A stretch of DNA of 64,000 nucleotides from Argyresthia goedartella (taxonomy: Eukaryota; Arthropoda; Insecta; Lepidoptera; Argyresthiidae), in assembly GCA_949825045.1 (NCBI GenBank), contig OX463824.1:32210001-32274000 (forward strand), in the 5' to 3' direction. Positions 33,652-44,649 of this stretch are shown here, one piece after another. Each line of letters begins with the position of its first letter. Positions within the stretch are counted from its first letter, which is position 1. The position numbers and the translations under genes are program-made. The notes below the pieces were generated by a model. It saw only the letters and a list, made by a program, of their open reading frames with translations, ran no database searches and was not told the origin of the DNA.

Positions 33652-33856
33652 TGAAAGCGTGATCCCTTAGCCTTCTTCTTGTGGACTGTATTTGGACTGG
33701 AATCAAACTATTAACTTTCTAATTTCACTTTTATTCGTATAAAGAAGCACCAAGCACATGTTAACATCAAGAGCCTATATTGGACAGTGACAGTACAATC
33801 AACGTTGCCAGTGGCGAATATTCAAATGTAGATTATATTTTATGTTGCCATAAACA
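33652..33856 (-). repeat. 3' LTR of element 3
   Basis: 205 bp, identical by eye to 39371-39575. Plus-strand ends are TGAAAGCG and ATAAACA. Confidence 0.95.
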
Positions 33857-34189
33857 GGCTGCCACCGGCAAAAATAACCATTATAGCTAGTTAAGCTAAA
33901 GGTTAAACTTATGTTGGCCTTTGGCGCAAATACATACAGATAAATAATTAGAGCAATGATCAATCACACGATCATTTAAACATTGAACTTGATAACCCAC
34001 TAACATGTATCTAATTCTCTACAACTATTACAGATATCTAGACAGATTTATTTGCAGGAAGTTATACAAACAAATCTATTTAATATAGCAAAGCATAACC
34101 TAGACCTTTTATTTCTTAACGGATAGTACACACATAGCCAATCAAGAGTGACTTGTAACATAATACCTTAATTCTAAATATACCTCCTA

Positions 34190-37100
34190 CTATTGTTCAA
34201 TAGGCAGGACACAAATAGTCTGTAATGACCTATTATACATTTTATGATCTGCTGTTTTTAACGTAACGGCTCTTACTTTGCCGTCTTTCCCCGGACAGAC
34301 TTTTACAACTCTTGCCATTGGCCAAACTAAAGGTGGAGAGTTAGGTTCCTTCATAAGTACAAGCTGGCCTTCAATAAGGTTAGGCATAGACTTACTCCAC
34401 TTGTTTCTATTTTGCAATGTGTTTAAATAATACTTATGCCACGACTTCCAAAACCTTTGCTGTAGTTGGGTACATTTTTGCCAGAAATCAAGCCTGTTAC
34501 TCACACGATCAGAAATATCTCGTTCGGGATACATTGACAAAGCTGTTCCTACCAAGAAATGTCCAGGAGTCAAGTAGCAGTAATCATTGACGTCCTCTGA
34601 TAGAGGTAAGATAGGACGTGAGTTCAACACGGCTTCTATTTGACACAAGACCGTATTTAACTGTTCATAAGTCAGTTCAGCACTTAAAACTATTCTCTTT
34701 AAATGATATTTCATGCTTTTCACAGCCGCCTCTGCAAGCCCTGCGAAAACAGGGGCGTAACTAGGCGTAAAATGAAACTTTATGCCTTCTTTTGCTGCAA
34801 AGGCTTGCACAAGCGTCTGATGATCAGCAGAACTATTAAGCTCGTACAACTCAGCTAGCTGGTTCCTTGCCCCACGAAAACATCCCCCATTATCACAAAA
34901 GACATCGCTGGGCAAGGCACGTCTGCTCAAAAAGCGTTTGAAGGATGCCAAGAAGGCATCTGTCGATATATCAGAAGTCAATTCTAAATGTACTGCTTTT
35001 GTTACAAAGCAAACATAAATACAAACGTATCCTTTAGTGATTACCGTGCTTCGCAACCTCGAATTTTTTATCTTAACTGGCCCAGCGAAGTCGATGCCTA
35101 TCTTTTGAAATGGTCTGCATGCAGTGACGCGATGCTGAGGCAAGGATCCCATGAGTTGCTTTGCTGCACTAGCTTTAAATCTGAAACATACCATGCATCC
35201 ATGAGTCACTTTTTTAACTTTTCGCATACCAGCTACCAGCCAATATTGTTGGTTTAAACTCGCTAAGAGCGACTTAGGGCCAGCATGTAACAACCTAACA
35301 TGCTCTCTTTGTATGATCAATTCTGTTATTCGAGATTCGTTTGGCAGAATTATAGGATGTTTCTGTGCGAGTGGTATATCTGAATTATCTAATCTCCCAC
35401 CTACTCTAAGCAAACCATTTTCGTCTAAAAATGGATGTATTGGCTTAAGGGAGCCTTGCACATTGTTGCCTTTTCGCAATGAAGCTATTTCATCATTGAA
35501 ACAAACCGACTGTTCGTGCTTTATTATAATATGCAACGCGCGTTGCAATTCGTCAGGATTCAGCACTCTCGCACTAACCCTACCATCGCCTTTTATATTA
35601 TGACAGAATCTATAAATGTATCCTATTACCCTGGTCATTTTATCAATGTCTGAATACTTCTCTATTATTTGAAGAATATCATACTGTACCGCTGTAGCAA
35701 GTACTATCATATCAGGCCTGGGGCTCTCCGGTTTCACCTCAGGTAAGTCTTCAGGTAAGTTCTGATTTTTATTATCAAATGTGTACTCACATTGCAGGAA
35801 TTTTGGCCCCTCCCACCAGAGGGAGCATTTTGGAAGTTCCTGTGGGCTGATGCCTCTGCTTATGAGATCAGCAGGGTTGTCTGCTGATGGCACATATTGC
35901 CATTGCCATTTGGATGTTTTTTGCTGAATTACACTTACTCTGTTCGCAACGTAAGCTTGCATCCTTGTTTTGTCAGTCTTTATCCAAGCTAAGGTAATTT
36001 GTGAGTCAGTATACAAGTAAACATCATCTATATGTATGTTTCTACACAATGTATCATATACTCTTTCCGCAAGTATAGACAAAAGCAACGCAGCATTAAG
36101 CTCCAGCCGAGGTATTGTTAGTGGCTTTGCACGTGGGTTAATTCGCGACTTTGAACAGAGCAAGTATAATTCAGCCTTACCCGTTATGTCGACCACGCGT
36201 AGGTATATACAGCACCCGTAGCCTGTTGTGCTGGAAGCGTCGCAGAATCCGATCAGCTGCACCGCCGCTGCTTTGTTGGTTGGAATACACCTTCCTAAAT
36301 TAATAGGCTGCATGTCAGCCAGACTGCTAGCAAAGTTAAGCCATTCTTCGATCAAATCGTTAGGCAAGCGATCGTCCCAATCTAGATTATGTGACCAAAT
36401 TTTTTGAATAATGCTTTTTGCTCGCACTACAATTGGACTAGCAAAGCCCATGGGATCATAAAACTTTGATATGTAATTTAGGACTTCCCTCTTTGTTATT
36501 TTATTACTTTTAAATGCTTCTGGGCTGTTGATAGTGAAACAGTCCCCTTTAACGTCCAAGGTAAGTCCCAAGGTCTTCATACTAAAGTTTCCCTTTTGAA
36601 AATCAAGCTCACTGAATTGTTGTTCAGCCTTAGGTATGCTTCGAAGAACTTCAGGTGTATTGGAAGCCCATTTGTGCAAGTTGAAACTGCCATAGCTCAA
36701 CAGCTCACATAGTTGTCGTTTAGCCTCAAGTAGTTGATGCATGTCAGAGCATGAGTACAAAACATCATCAATGTACGTGCAATTTTTTAATATGAAGGAT
36801 GCCAGTGGTAATTCTTGCTCATGCCTCTGGGCGAGTTCCATTAAACATCGCGTAGCTAAATAGCTCGAAGGTTTAACTCCGTATGTGACTGTGTCAAGGC
36901 GAATACACCGCAAAGGCTGGTCTGGGCTTTCCCTCCACAAAATGTTCTGGAGTGAAGAGTGTTCCGGATTCACAAGAATGTTGCGAAACATCTTCTTGAT
37001 ATCTGAACTCCATGTGAATTTCCCAAATCTATACAGCATTACAATATCGAACAATTCTTTTTGTACTATAGGCCCATTCAATAGAATATCGTTCAATGAG

Positions 37101-37290
37101 ATCTTCTTGCCGGTTTTCATAGACGCGTCAAATACCACCCTTGTACGCGTAGTTTTGCTTTGTTCATTTATTACAGCATGATGCGGCAAGAAGTATATCG
37201 CATCTTCATTGAAATTGTATGAGTTAATATCTACATAGTGTCCATGTCCCAGCTCTACCAGTCCCAGTTGATGAGGGTGTTGAATGTTGA
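34190..37290 (-). CDS. Element 3 pol: RT, RNase H, integrase, DUF5641-like (long open frame)
   Basis: This frame is open for more than 1,030 codons. Counting from 37321, it has RT about residues 45-230 (VVFDAS, SDIKKMF, catalytic YIDD at 36764-36775 rather than YVDD), RNase H about 355-500 (GFCDAS, YTDSQ), an integrase zinc domain near 670 (HVRLLHAG with CMVC), integrase core Asp, Asp and Glu near 742, 807 and 864 (GIDFAGP, CDNGGCF, GLAEAAVK), and a DUF5641-like C-terminus from about 915. All three catalytic modules look intact. No initiator of its own is expected; in BEL elements pol is made as part of gag-pol, and here the upstream junction is damaged. Confidence 0.9.
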
Positions 37291-38745
37291 GGTCAAAGAG
37301 TAAACCTGCAAAGGAATGCAATAGCTTATTTTGCTTTTGCTTTGAGATATGCCTATCAGGTTAATATCACTACGCTGAGGTGTTAATTCCAATACCTCAA
37401 CAGCCTTTGTAGTTATCAGTGACACTTGAGAGCCAGAGTCTAGAATACATTTGACATGCACCTCTCTTCCGCTCTTTGAGTACAGCTTGACACGAGCTGT
37501 AGGGATCAAAACATTAGTTGACCCTCCTCCAGAAAGAAGAACCACTGGTTCTGGCACTGCACTGCTGTCTATGTGCAGCAGGGTGTTGTGTTGGCCTTTG
37601 CATACCCCACACCTAAAGTGATATTTACATTTGCCAGTGTGTGGGTTGAGGCAGGTATTGCAAAGCTTTTCCCTTTTGCTGAATGACAACCTCTCATTTT
37701 GTGAAGCTAGCTTAAACTTAGGACAAGCAAATTATTTGTGAGACAACTTACAATATATGCAGTCCATCAATGGCTTGTCTGACGCTGCAGCCAACACTAC
37801 CTTACTCTTGCTCGGGATCTGTGAGCGGCCCCCAGCTTCCTGCTGCTCTGAACAGGTGTTTTCCAGAGCTAGGGCTCGCTTCTCCATGTATATCAAAAAC
37901 TCTTCCATGGTGGGCTCGTCTTCCTGCTTTCGTTCGAGGTGGTAGGCTCGTGCACTGTAGTTTTCCAACTTTCGTCCCAGTATTTCTAGGAGGATCGGGT
38001 CCCATGCCTGTACTGTAATAGCTAAGTTTTTTAAAGCCGCAAGCGTTTGACGTATTACTGTGATAAAGTTCCTTATATCCTTAGCGTTTGCGAACTTTGG
38101 CAACTTTGTCATGTCAAGGAGAGTACTGACATGCTCTGATATAATCCTACTCCTATTGTAGTACCTCTTTTCCAACAGTTGCAATGCTTCCTCATAACTT
38201 TCCTCACATAAGGGAAGGTTCTTTACTAACTCATACGGCTGCCCTTTTAGGAATGAACGCAGATAGTATAGTCTTTGTACATTGTCTAAAGCCTTGTTAT
38301 TATGAATGACAGACCTAAATATCGACATGAACGCTACATATTCTGTGTATTGACCTGAGAAGCTTGGTATGTCAATATTAGGTAGCTTGGCCCTAGAGAC
38401 AATGCCACTACCTGACCCCTTGGACAAGTCTTTCTGTTGCTCAACGTTAGAACAACTCTGTGTTTTGATATTTTCGTTATACACAGTTAAGCAATGGAGA
38501 TATTTTTGCTCATAGTCTTCTACATTTTCAGTGTCAGATGAATCCATTGCCAAGATTTGTTTATTATAATCTTCGTACTCTTTGAATACTTGTAATAATC
38601 GGTCGCGTTTTGTTATTAACGTTTCAATGCTGTGCAAATTAGATTCATCCGACACAAGACTCTCAACATAGGTGACGTTTCTAGTTATCGTACCTTTTAC
38701 ATAGGCCCGTGAGGCGTTGAGTTTCTTGAGTAATGTTTCCTCCAT
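37255..38745 (-). pseudogene. Element 3 gag and protease start (nonsense codon, truncated)
   Basis: The start is ATG at 38745. Gag has a coiled N-terminal part and a DUF1759-like domain (about residues 125-290; begins LPNIDIPSFSGQYTEY), then a first zinc knuckle CIYCKLSHK broken by TAA 37732-37734. The same frame continues with further Cys/His pairs (CNTCLNPHTGKC, CGVCKGQH) and the protease motif CILDSGSQ (about 37430). Near 37265 the protease frame passes into the RT region in another frame, so most of the protease and the A17 linker are deleted. Confidence 0.85.
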
Positions 38746-39370
38746 TGTTATGAACTAACTATAATTCTACAAGCTATTACAAAGTACACAGCCTTTTTTT
38801 TTTTAATTTGCCAAAAAATGTCACAGGCAAAACAAAAACCACTCAGTAAAACAAGAAGGAAGATGGCGGACGCAAAAGTGCAAACCAAACTTAGTTCCCT
38901 GACGCTGCCGTTGCTACACGCCGCTGGTGGCGCCGCTTGCGCTTACAGGGTGCCAACTTGACGGAAGCAGGTTTCGGCGGCAAGTTATAAACGGGCCTGT
39001 CCGGTGTCGTGCTGTCACTCGCGCCGAGTCGGGATTGGTTCCCACCTGGTTCCCCACGTTCTCGCTGGCGCCACTTACGCTCCACGCTAACCGCAGACTA
39101 CCAACTTGACAGTGTGAAGTTCCGAAATATTCCTCTCTATTCTATGGTCCTCTCGATTTTTTCTCCTTCCGCCTTATGACTTTCTTCTGAAAATGTCTGA
39201 ATTTCTTCAATGAATTCTGGTTTTGTTTCTGTCAGCAGCTTGATGTATTCAGCAGCAGTCGATGCCTGGTGTCTGAGAATGTAGCAGACTATTGCAGAAC
39301 ATATGCCGCCGGTGTGCTTGCGCTTGTCGCTCGTTTCGTTGGCTCGAATCCGAGGCTCGATTGGACCAAA
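38746..39370 (-). other. Element 3 leader with primer-binding site
   Basis: This is the untranslated region between the 5' LTR and gag. TGGTCCAATCGAGCCTCG (minus strand, 39368-39351) begins two bases after the LTR and starts with TGG, so it is the likely primer site. The leader is GC-richer around 38890-39110 and contains two related ACCAACTTGAC blocks. Short open frames here have no recognisable content. Confidence 0.65.
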
Positions 39371-39575
39371 TGAAAGCGTGATCCCTTAGCCTTCTTCTTG
39401 TGGACTGTATTTGGACTGGAATCAAACTATTAACTTTCTAATTTCACTTTTATTCGTATAAAGAAGCACCAAGCACATGTTAACATCAAGAGCCTATATT
39501 GGACAGTGACAGTACAATCAACGTTGCCAGTGGCGAATATTCAAATGTAGATTATATTTTATGTTGCCATAAACA
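39371..39575 (-). repeat. 5' LTR of element 3
   Basis: Identical to 33652-33856. It is the upstream LTR because the element is on the minus strand. Confidence 0.95.
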
Positions 39576-39665
39576 GTAGGCCTTTGTGCACAAAGTGTGC
39601 TTTATACATTTTTTGAATATCGCTTTCAAATCTAGTTTGTAATTAATTATATTATCAATTAGAAA
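39576..39665 (-). mobile_element. LINE 3' tail, second half, split by BEL element 3
   Basis: GTAGGCCTTTGTGCACAAAG matches 6272-6300 and continues the LINE tail interrupted at 33651. GTAGG is the duplicated target. Confidence 0.75.
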
Positions 39666-39804
39666 ATTATTGCTGAAATTGTCCTAAAAAAAAATTTTTC
39701 CCGAAAATAGCATTAGCGTGTATTAAGTATTTTACCTTTTCCGACCACTCTAGGTGTCTATAAATATTAAAGACCTGAAAACGTACACCTGAATACATAG
39801 TACG

Positions 39805-40225
39805 TTAACTCATTAGGGTTCCGTACCCGAAGGGTTCCAAACGGGACCCTATTACCAAGACTCTGCTGTCCGTCCGTCCGTCTGTCACCAGGCTGTATCT
39901 CACGAACCGTGATAGTTAGACAGTTGAAATTTTCACAGATGATGTATTTATGTTGCCGCTATAACAACAAATACTAAAAAACAGGATAAAAGAAATATTT
40001 AAGGGGCTCCCATACAACAATTCTTTCAATACCACATACAAACTTATGGATGCACCTGGTTACGTACATGGAGTGTGAAAGTAACCGCGCCAATAACTTT
40101 GTAAACAATATTTTGCTGTGTAAAATCCAAACTATTCACTCCACACCATCGCTTCCATTAAACGGTGGTACGGAACCCTTCGTGCGCGATTTAGACTCGC
40201 ACTTAACCGTTTTTTTTTTTTTTTT
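39805..40225 (+). mobile_element. Dispersed repeat family E, copy 1
   Basis: Starts TAGGGTTCCGTACCCGAAGG, contains a GTCCGTCCGTCCGTCTGTCA run, AGTTGAAATTTTCACAGATG and GGGGCTCCCATACAACA, and ends GGTACGGAACCCTTCGTGCG then GACTCGCACTTAACCG. The end and start carry inverted GTACGGAACCC/GGGTTCCGTAC. It is non-coding and MITE- or SINE-like. Other copies lie at 42143, 60653 and 62400. Confidence 0.65.
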
Positions 40226-40540
40226 TAAATAAATATGAACATTTACTGACCGAAATTCTCATACTAATTCGCGGCTGCAGCATCAGTCAACGCAACGCTG
40301 TGAACGAACTTAGTCGCCCACGAGAGTTCAGAGTTGAGGGACACCGGTTTGCGCTGGCAAAAATAGTCACTGAAAAGTGTGTACCGATATAAAACACATC
40401 TGCAAAGTTGTCCATCTGGATAAGGAAGGCTAGTATTTAATCGTACAAACAAAATACTGATTTGCACAGCAAAAAAGGATCACCAAAAACACTTTTTAAG
40501 TTTTATATATTTTATGAGTACTAAGTTTATGTTTTAAGTA

Positions 40541-41010
40541 TTTTATCTACACACGTATCATAAACCCTCTTTACTGCGTTCAAAAACCGCACGTTACGAT
40601 CAGCATTATGTTAAACTACAGCATTATGGTAAAAACTCGTTTCGTATCTGGAAAACTACACATAATGGTCATTATGTGTAGTTTTTCTACATATAATGAC
40701 ATTCAAGTTTCGAACGCCGACGCCCACCCGCGTGCCGTCCCTAGTTTGTCTGTGAAGTTGGTACTGACATTCAAATTTCGAACGCCGACGCCCGTCTGCG
40801 TGAAGTTGGTACTAAAGAACAAGCTAAACAATTGCAGAACCACAATGCCGGTCAAACATGCGGTTCCTGAACACATCAAAGAGAGCTTATGATATGTGTG
40901 TAGACAAACTAGTGTATGTAACTGTACATAATTAGGCATTAAAACTCTCAAGTGATATTATTATGAAATGCCCTCCATTATGCAGCAGTAACATAAACTA
41001 CTATTTTGTT
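40541..41010 (-). mobile_element. Foldback/MITE family F, minus copy
   Basis: Begins TTTATCTACACACGTATCAT and ends CATAAACTACTATT, the reverse complement of the copy at 30303-30800. The core has a perfect palindrome AAAACTACACATAATG GT CATTATGTGTAGTTTT. The copy is highly similar to 30303-30800, including the duplicated GAACGCCGACGCC block. Confidence 0.7.
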
Positions 41011-41014
41011 GTTC

Positions 41015-41100
41015 TTACATGTTCAACCTAACACGAAGAATAAACGTGGCTTCGCTTCGCTCACCCCCTTTACCCGTCACCTTGACTGCCGCAGCATTTT
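41015..41100 (-). repeat. Fragment of the MITE core found at 6972-7195 and 12603-12818
   Basis: GTTCTTACATGTTCAACCTA and AACACGAAGAATAAACG are the reverse complement of the end of the MITE core. The copy is short and diverged. Confidence 0.55.
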
Positions 41101-41276
41101 TCCCTGATATTTTTGTTAGTATTTTTTTTATGTGCAGTTTAATATTTCCCGATAAGAAATGAACACAGGATATTCCAGTTACATTGTTACTGAGGTAGTG
41201 ATAATATATAAATTAAGGTTTTACTTTGCATTTCAAAACAATTAATTTACATTGACATAGATATGCTTATAATTAA

Positions 41277-41327
41277 TTTACAGTTCATTTTGGATTTAAA
41301 GATCGCCAATCCAAAATGAACTGTAAA
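41277..41327. repeat. Hairpin, 19-bp arms, 13-nt loop
   Basis: TTTACAGTTCATTTTGGAT (41277-41295) is the exact complement of ATCCAAAATGAACTGTAAA (41309-41327). It lies in otherwise plain AT-rich sequence. Confidence 0.85.
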
Positions 41328-41459
41328 ATAAATTACATTTTATGCGTCGAATAAAAATTGATTTTTTAGTTTTCTAATATGAACTTAGGGATTATTTTGC
41401 ATTCCAAGATGGCGTCCGCGCTAAATTATAGTATACTATATCATTATAGTATAACATAA

Positions 41460-41632
41460 ACATTTCCCACGACACAGGATATCCTAGTGTGGGGCCAGAA
41501 GCAATGTATGTGCCTGTATGTAAATGTACACAGGCACATACCTTGATATTGCTTATGGCCCTACACTGGGAACCAGAAACAGCGACGTCGCACCAATACC
41601 TAAAAACATCCAAGACTTGAGAATTTGTTTGA
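41460..41632. repeat. Two SINE family B tails in inverted orientation
   Basis: 41468-41530 (plus) reads ATATCCTAGTGTGGGGCCAG then AAGCAATGTATGTGCC. 41531-41625 (minus) is its imperfect inverse, with GGCCCTACACTGGGA and CCAGAAACAGCGACGTCG. The plus-orientation parent copy is at 46684-46873. The pair forms a hairpin of about 80 bases per arm. Confidence 0.6.
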
Positions 41633-42142
41633 CTTGAAAGTTTTTTAGTTTGCTAATAATTAATTTAGATTACATTTTACATTCCACGATGGCGGCCGCA
41701 CAAAATTTATGTATCCATAAAAATCATACCAACATTACAAAACTCTTCATTGACTTTTAACACTCGTAGAAACCCCAACACAGCAGGGTAAATAGAAAAA
41801 TAATTTTTTATGAGATTTTTGAACAAAATTAAATGTTTAGATGTTTACCTATTATTTGATGAAAATCTGTTAATTATGACAACGGATACAAACAAAGACC
41901 ATCAAATATGTGTTTAATATTTGAATTTAATTCTATTTACCCCATTATACGGTACCAACATACAAATACTCATGCTTTTTCCGCCACTTGCTACGATCCC
42001 AGTACCACATACACTTTGTCCTATTAGTTATGTCCAACAGCAACACCGAAGGTAGACCTGCCTCAGGTGAAACGAAAATGCATAACATAATTACAGTGAA
42101 AGTTGCATGTAATTTGAGATATCATAATCAAAAATCCCATTT
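41633..42142. other. Non-coding, no recognised feature
   Basis: AT-rich sequence without a supportable gene, RNA or repeat by eye. Confidence 0.4.
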
Positions 42143-42545
42143 TCCATTATTCCGTATCCGAAGGGTGCCAAACGGGACCCTATGCAAGCCTCCGCTGTCC
42201 GTCCGTCCGTCCGTCTGTCACCAGGCTGTATCTCATGAACCGTGATAGTTAGACGGTTGAAATTTTCACAGATGATATATTTGTGTTGCCGCTATAACCA
42301 AAAAATACTAAAAAATAGAATAGGTACAATAAATTATTAACGGGGCTCCCATACAACAAACGTGATTTTGCTCGTTTTGTGCTCGATATTGATAACGGCA
42401 ACAAGTAGGTAGGTAACGGTAACATTAAAATAAAATTAATATTTAAGGGGGCTCCCATCCAACAAACATGATTTTTTGCCGGTTTATAGATAATGATACG
42501 GAACCCTTCGTACGCGAGTCAGACTCGCACCTGGCCGGATTTTTA
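42143..42545 (+). mobile_element. Dispersed repeat family E, copy 2
   Basis: TTCCGTATCCGAAGGGTGCC, CTGTCCGTCCGTCCGTCCG, GGTTGAAATTTTCACAGATG and GGGCTCCCATACAACA are as in copy 1. It ends ACGGAACCCTTCGTACGCGA and GACTCGCACCTGGCCGG. The GGGGCTCCCAT segment is partly duplicated (42340 and 42448). Confidence 0.65.
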
Positions 42546-43221
42546 TTTATTTGTAATACGAACAGTGTTTTGATAATAACTGTGAGCAAGTTTAATAATC
42601 TCGCCAATACCAGGTTTTTATCATAATAATTTATCTTGTTGTAGAAAGAGTACACTTGGTCATAAAACTCTGCTTATAAACTAGACTTCGCCCTAACAAC
42701 CAAGTTCAAATCACCGGGGCTGTCTGACAAGTTGTTATCACATTATTAGTAATTTATTCAGTCCTCTGTATGTATGAGTAAGTGCCGTGTGCCTGTCTTG
42801 TCTCTTGATGAATATTAATTACCAACCAGTCGTTTATCCGTTAGTTTTTTTTAGCCAAGAGACAGCTAGTTTACTTGGTTGGTTGCTAGAAGGAGTGCTG
42901 GGCACTCACGGTGTTTGACACAAAATTAGACCGACGAAAATAGTATGAAACCAAAAATATTTCCCTAATCATCCAACAAACTGGCTTTCATTTCTCGACC
43001 GACGGGGCAGCGCGCAGACGTGCGTTACTGCATAATTATGAAGCTAGCCAATTGCTCACCGCGTCAGCTGAAAAAATGTATTCGAATTCTTATGAGGAAA
43101 TTCTACCTATTTCGGGTACTTATTATACTATTGTTGTCATCTAAATACCAGAAACCCAAAAAAATGGACGAAAGAATGTTAAAAAAAATGTCATGCCGTT
43201 TGGGCTGAAGCACGTGCTAAT
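42546..43221. other. Non-coding, no recognised feature
   Basis: No coding or repeat feature could be supported. Short open frames have no recognisable content. Confidence 0.4.
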
Positions 43222-43460
43222 GAAATGATTTTTTTTAGCAATTAGGGTTATCAATATAATATTGTTTGTAGTACTCGTAGTGTTTATGAGTTTTATTGTA
43301 CGCGCAGGTCTTCCCCCGCTCAACCATCACCTTTCTTGCTGTCTTGGTTTGCTGGAAGAAATATCTTTTTAGAGATATGTTCGCCTTTGTACATGTTTTT
43401 TCTATTATACGTTATCTGTATGTCTGTTTTTTGTAGTACAATAAAGAAATTAAAATTACA
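43222..43460 (+). repeat. LINE 3'-end repeat family C (plus)
   Basis: AGCAATTAGGGTTATCAATA, GTAGTACTCGTAGTGTTTAT, TTTGCTGGAAGAAATATC, CGCCTTTGTACATG and a terminal AATAAAGAAATTAAAATTAC. It is the cleanest uninterrupted family C copy and the reference for the split copy at 45605-46060. Confidence 0.7.
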
Positions 43461-44073
43461 AAGATACACACAAAAATACATACATGCTTACGTGCAAACT
43501 TTCGATTTCGCTCCTCCTGGTACAGGTGGTAAATCAGAAGCACCTTTATTCCACTGTAACTCAATGGAGGAATCTACATATTTCATAGTGACTACACGTC
43601 CAGCCGCCATCGCCATCGCAGCGGAGCTTCGACTGATGCACGATCAGTTTTTGTCTGATGAAAACTGACTGAAGCTAGCGGATTACGGTGCGCCCGGAAA
43701 GTCCGTAGGTTTTCACGCAGCTCACTCTTTAACCCACTTGCCAATGTAATATGTTATTTACCTACTGATTGCTTACTCTGTATATGGTTGATTTCTTATT
43801 CTTTTTTTTTTTGGTTTTGTTTCGTAATTGGCATTCCACGATTATTTTATTACGTTTATAACTGCTTTGGAACAACTGAGAAATAAATTAATAAAAATAA
43901 AATTAAAATAAAAAGTTTTAATTTTCAATATAAGATTTCACACTCACGGTTGGTTTATGACGTCAGATATTTCATATTAATTATCTACAATTCTACTTTG
44001 TATGTGTCTATAGGTATGTTCTTGTGCTAAATCTGGTTATTAGAAGAACTTGTCAGTTGCATATAATACTTAC
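43461..44073. other. Non-coding, one short open frame of unknown meaning
   Basis: A plus-strand open stretch ends at 43668 (TGA) with residues such as APPGTGGKSEAPLFHCN. I cannot link it to a family and it overlaps the LINE tail upstream, so I do not call a gene. The rest is AT-rich. Confidence 0.35.
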
Positions 44074-44234
44074 AATTTAAAAAGTAGCTTGGAGTACAGT
44101 CTGCGTCAGATGATGAGGTAGCAATCCATTTATAGATATCTCTTCTCACATCTTTTCTGATGTATTTTATAGTAACACTAGGTGACCCCGCGTAGTTCGT
44201 GCTGGCTTTACAGTCAATGGTAAGTGAGCTGCCA
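44074..44234 (-). CDS. Possible single host exon, unknown protein
   Basis: The minus strand is open for 74 codons here (44251-44027). A consensus splice donor GTAAGT starts at 44073, and a candidate acceptor (pyrimidine-containing CATCTTCCCCAAG) ends at 44235. The implied 161-bp exon encodes a Ser/Thr-rich segment with SSLTIDCKAS, VTIKYIRKDVRRDIYKW and SDADCTPSYF. Two cysteines around a tryptophan could fit an extracellular fold, but the family is not recognised. No neighbouring exon was found. This may be chance; confidence is low. Confidence 0.3.
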
Positions 44235-44649
44235 CTTGGGGAAGATGGCATATATCAAAACTTAATTTAGTTCAACATTTATTTTCTATATTTATTTTTT
44301 CCATAAGTTTTTCCGATATTTTAATAGTTATTGCGCTAGTTGAGGCCTAAAGACAAATCTAACAAATAAGAGATCATCTAAATCGGTCCAGCCGTTCTTG
44401 AGTTATAAGTACTGTAGCTTACCCGACTTTGCATTATATGAATATGTTTGGTATTCCTGCGCGCGCAATTTTGCCTCTGCCATTATTGGAATAGGTTTGA
44501 AGCTGTGTGTGTTTTATTTAAAAGAAAACCATTTATAGGTTTTGAATTTAATTACAGTTGCATAGGGCTCAAAATCGCGATGCCTCATAAATAACACTCT
44601 GGAAGGGATAAACCTTAATCATAATAGTAGTAATAATAATCATAATAAT
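44235..44649. other. Non-coding
   Basis: AT-rich. AAATCGGTCCAGCCGTTCTT near 44382 resembles a dispersed insect repeat phrase. A short ATA/AAT-type microsatellite precedes the SINE at 44620-44652. Confidence 0.4.

Larger units (their letters stand above)
33652..39575 (-). mobile_element. BEL/Pao LTR retrotransposon, element 3 (minus strand)
   Basis: Identical 205-bp LTRs (33652-33856 and 39371-39575), with TG...CA ends, flank gag, protease and a long pol on the minus strand. The target duplication is GTAGG (33647-33651 and 39576-39580). The identical LTRs show a very recent insertion. The LTR carries AATAAA on the coding strand. Defects: an in-frame TAA in a gag zinc knuckle (37732-37734) and a deletion with frame change near 37265 that removes most of the protease-to-RT linker. 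Confidence 0.95.

Noticed and set aside
37732..37734. TAA in element 3 gag as another programmed readthrough stop
   Set aside because: It falls inside the first zinc knuckle rather than at a domain boundary, is TAA, and is not shared by elements 1 and 2. A simple nonsense mutation is more likely.
43336..43668. 110-codon plus-strand frame as a host gene
   Set aside because: Its first half is translated LINE tail (family C). The second half has no recognisable family or splice evidence.
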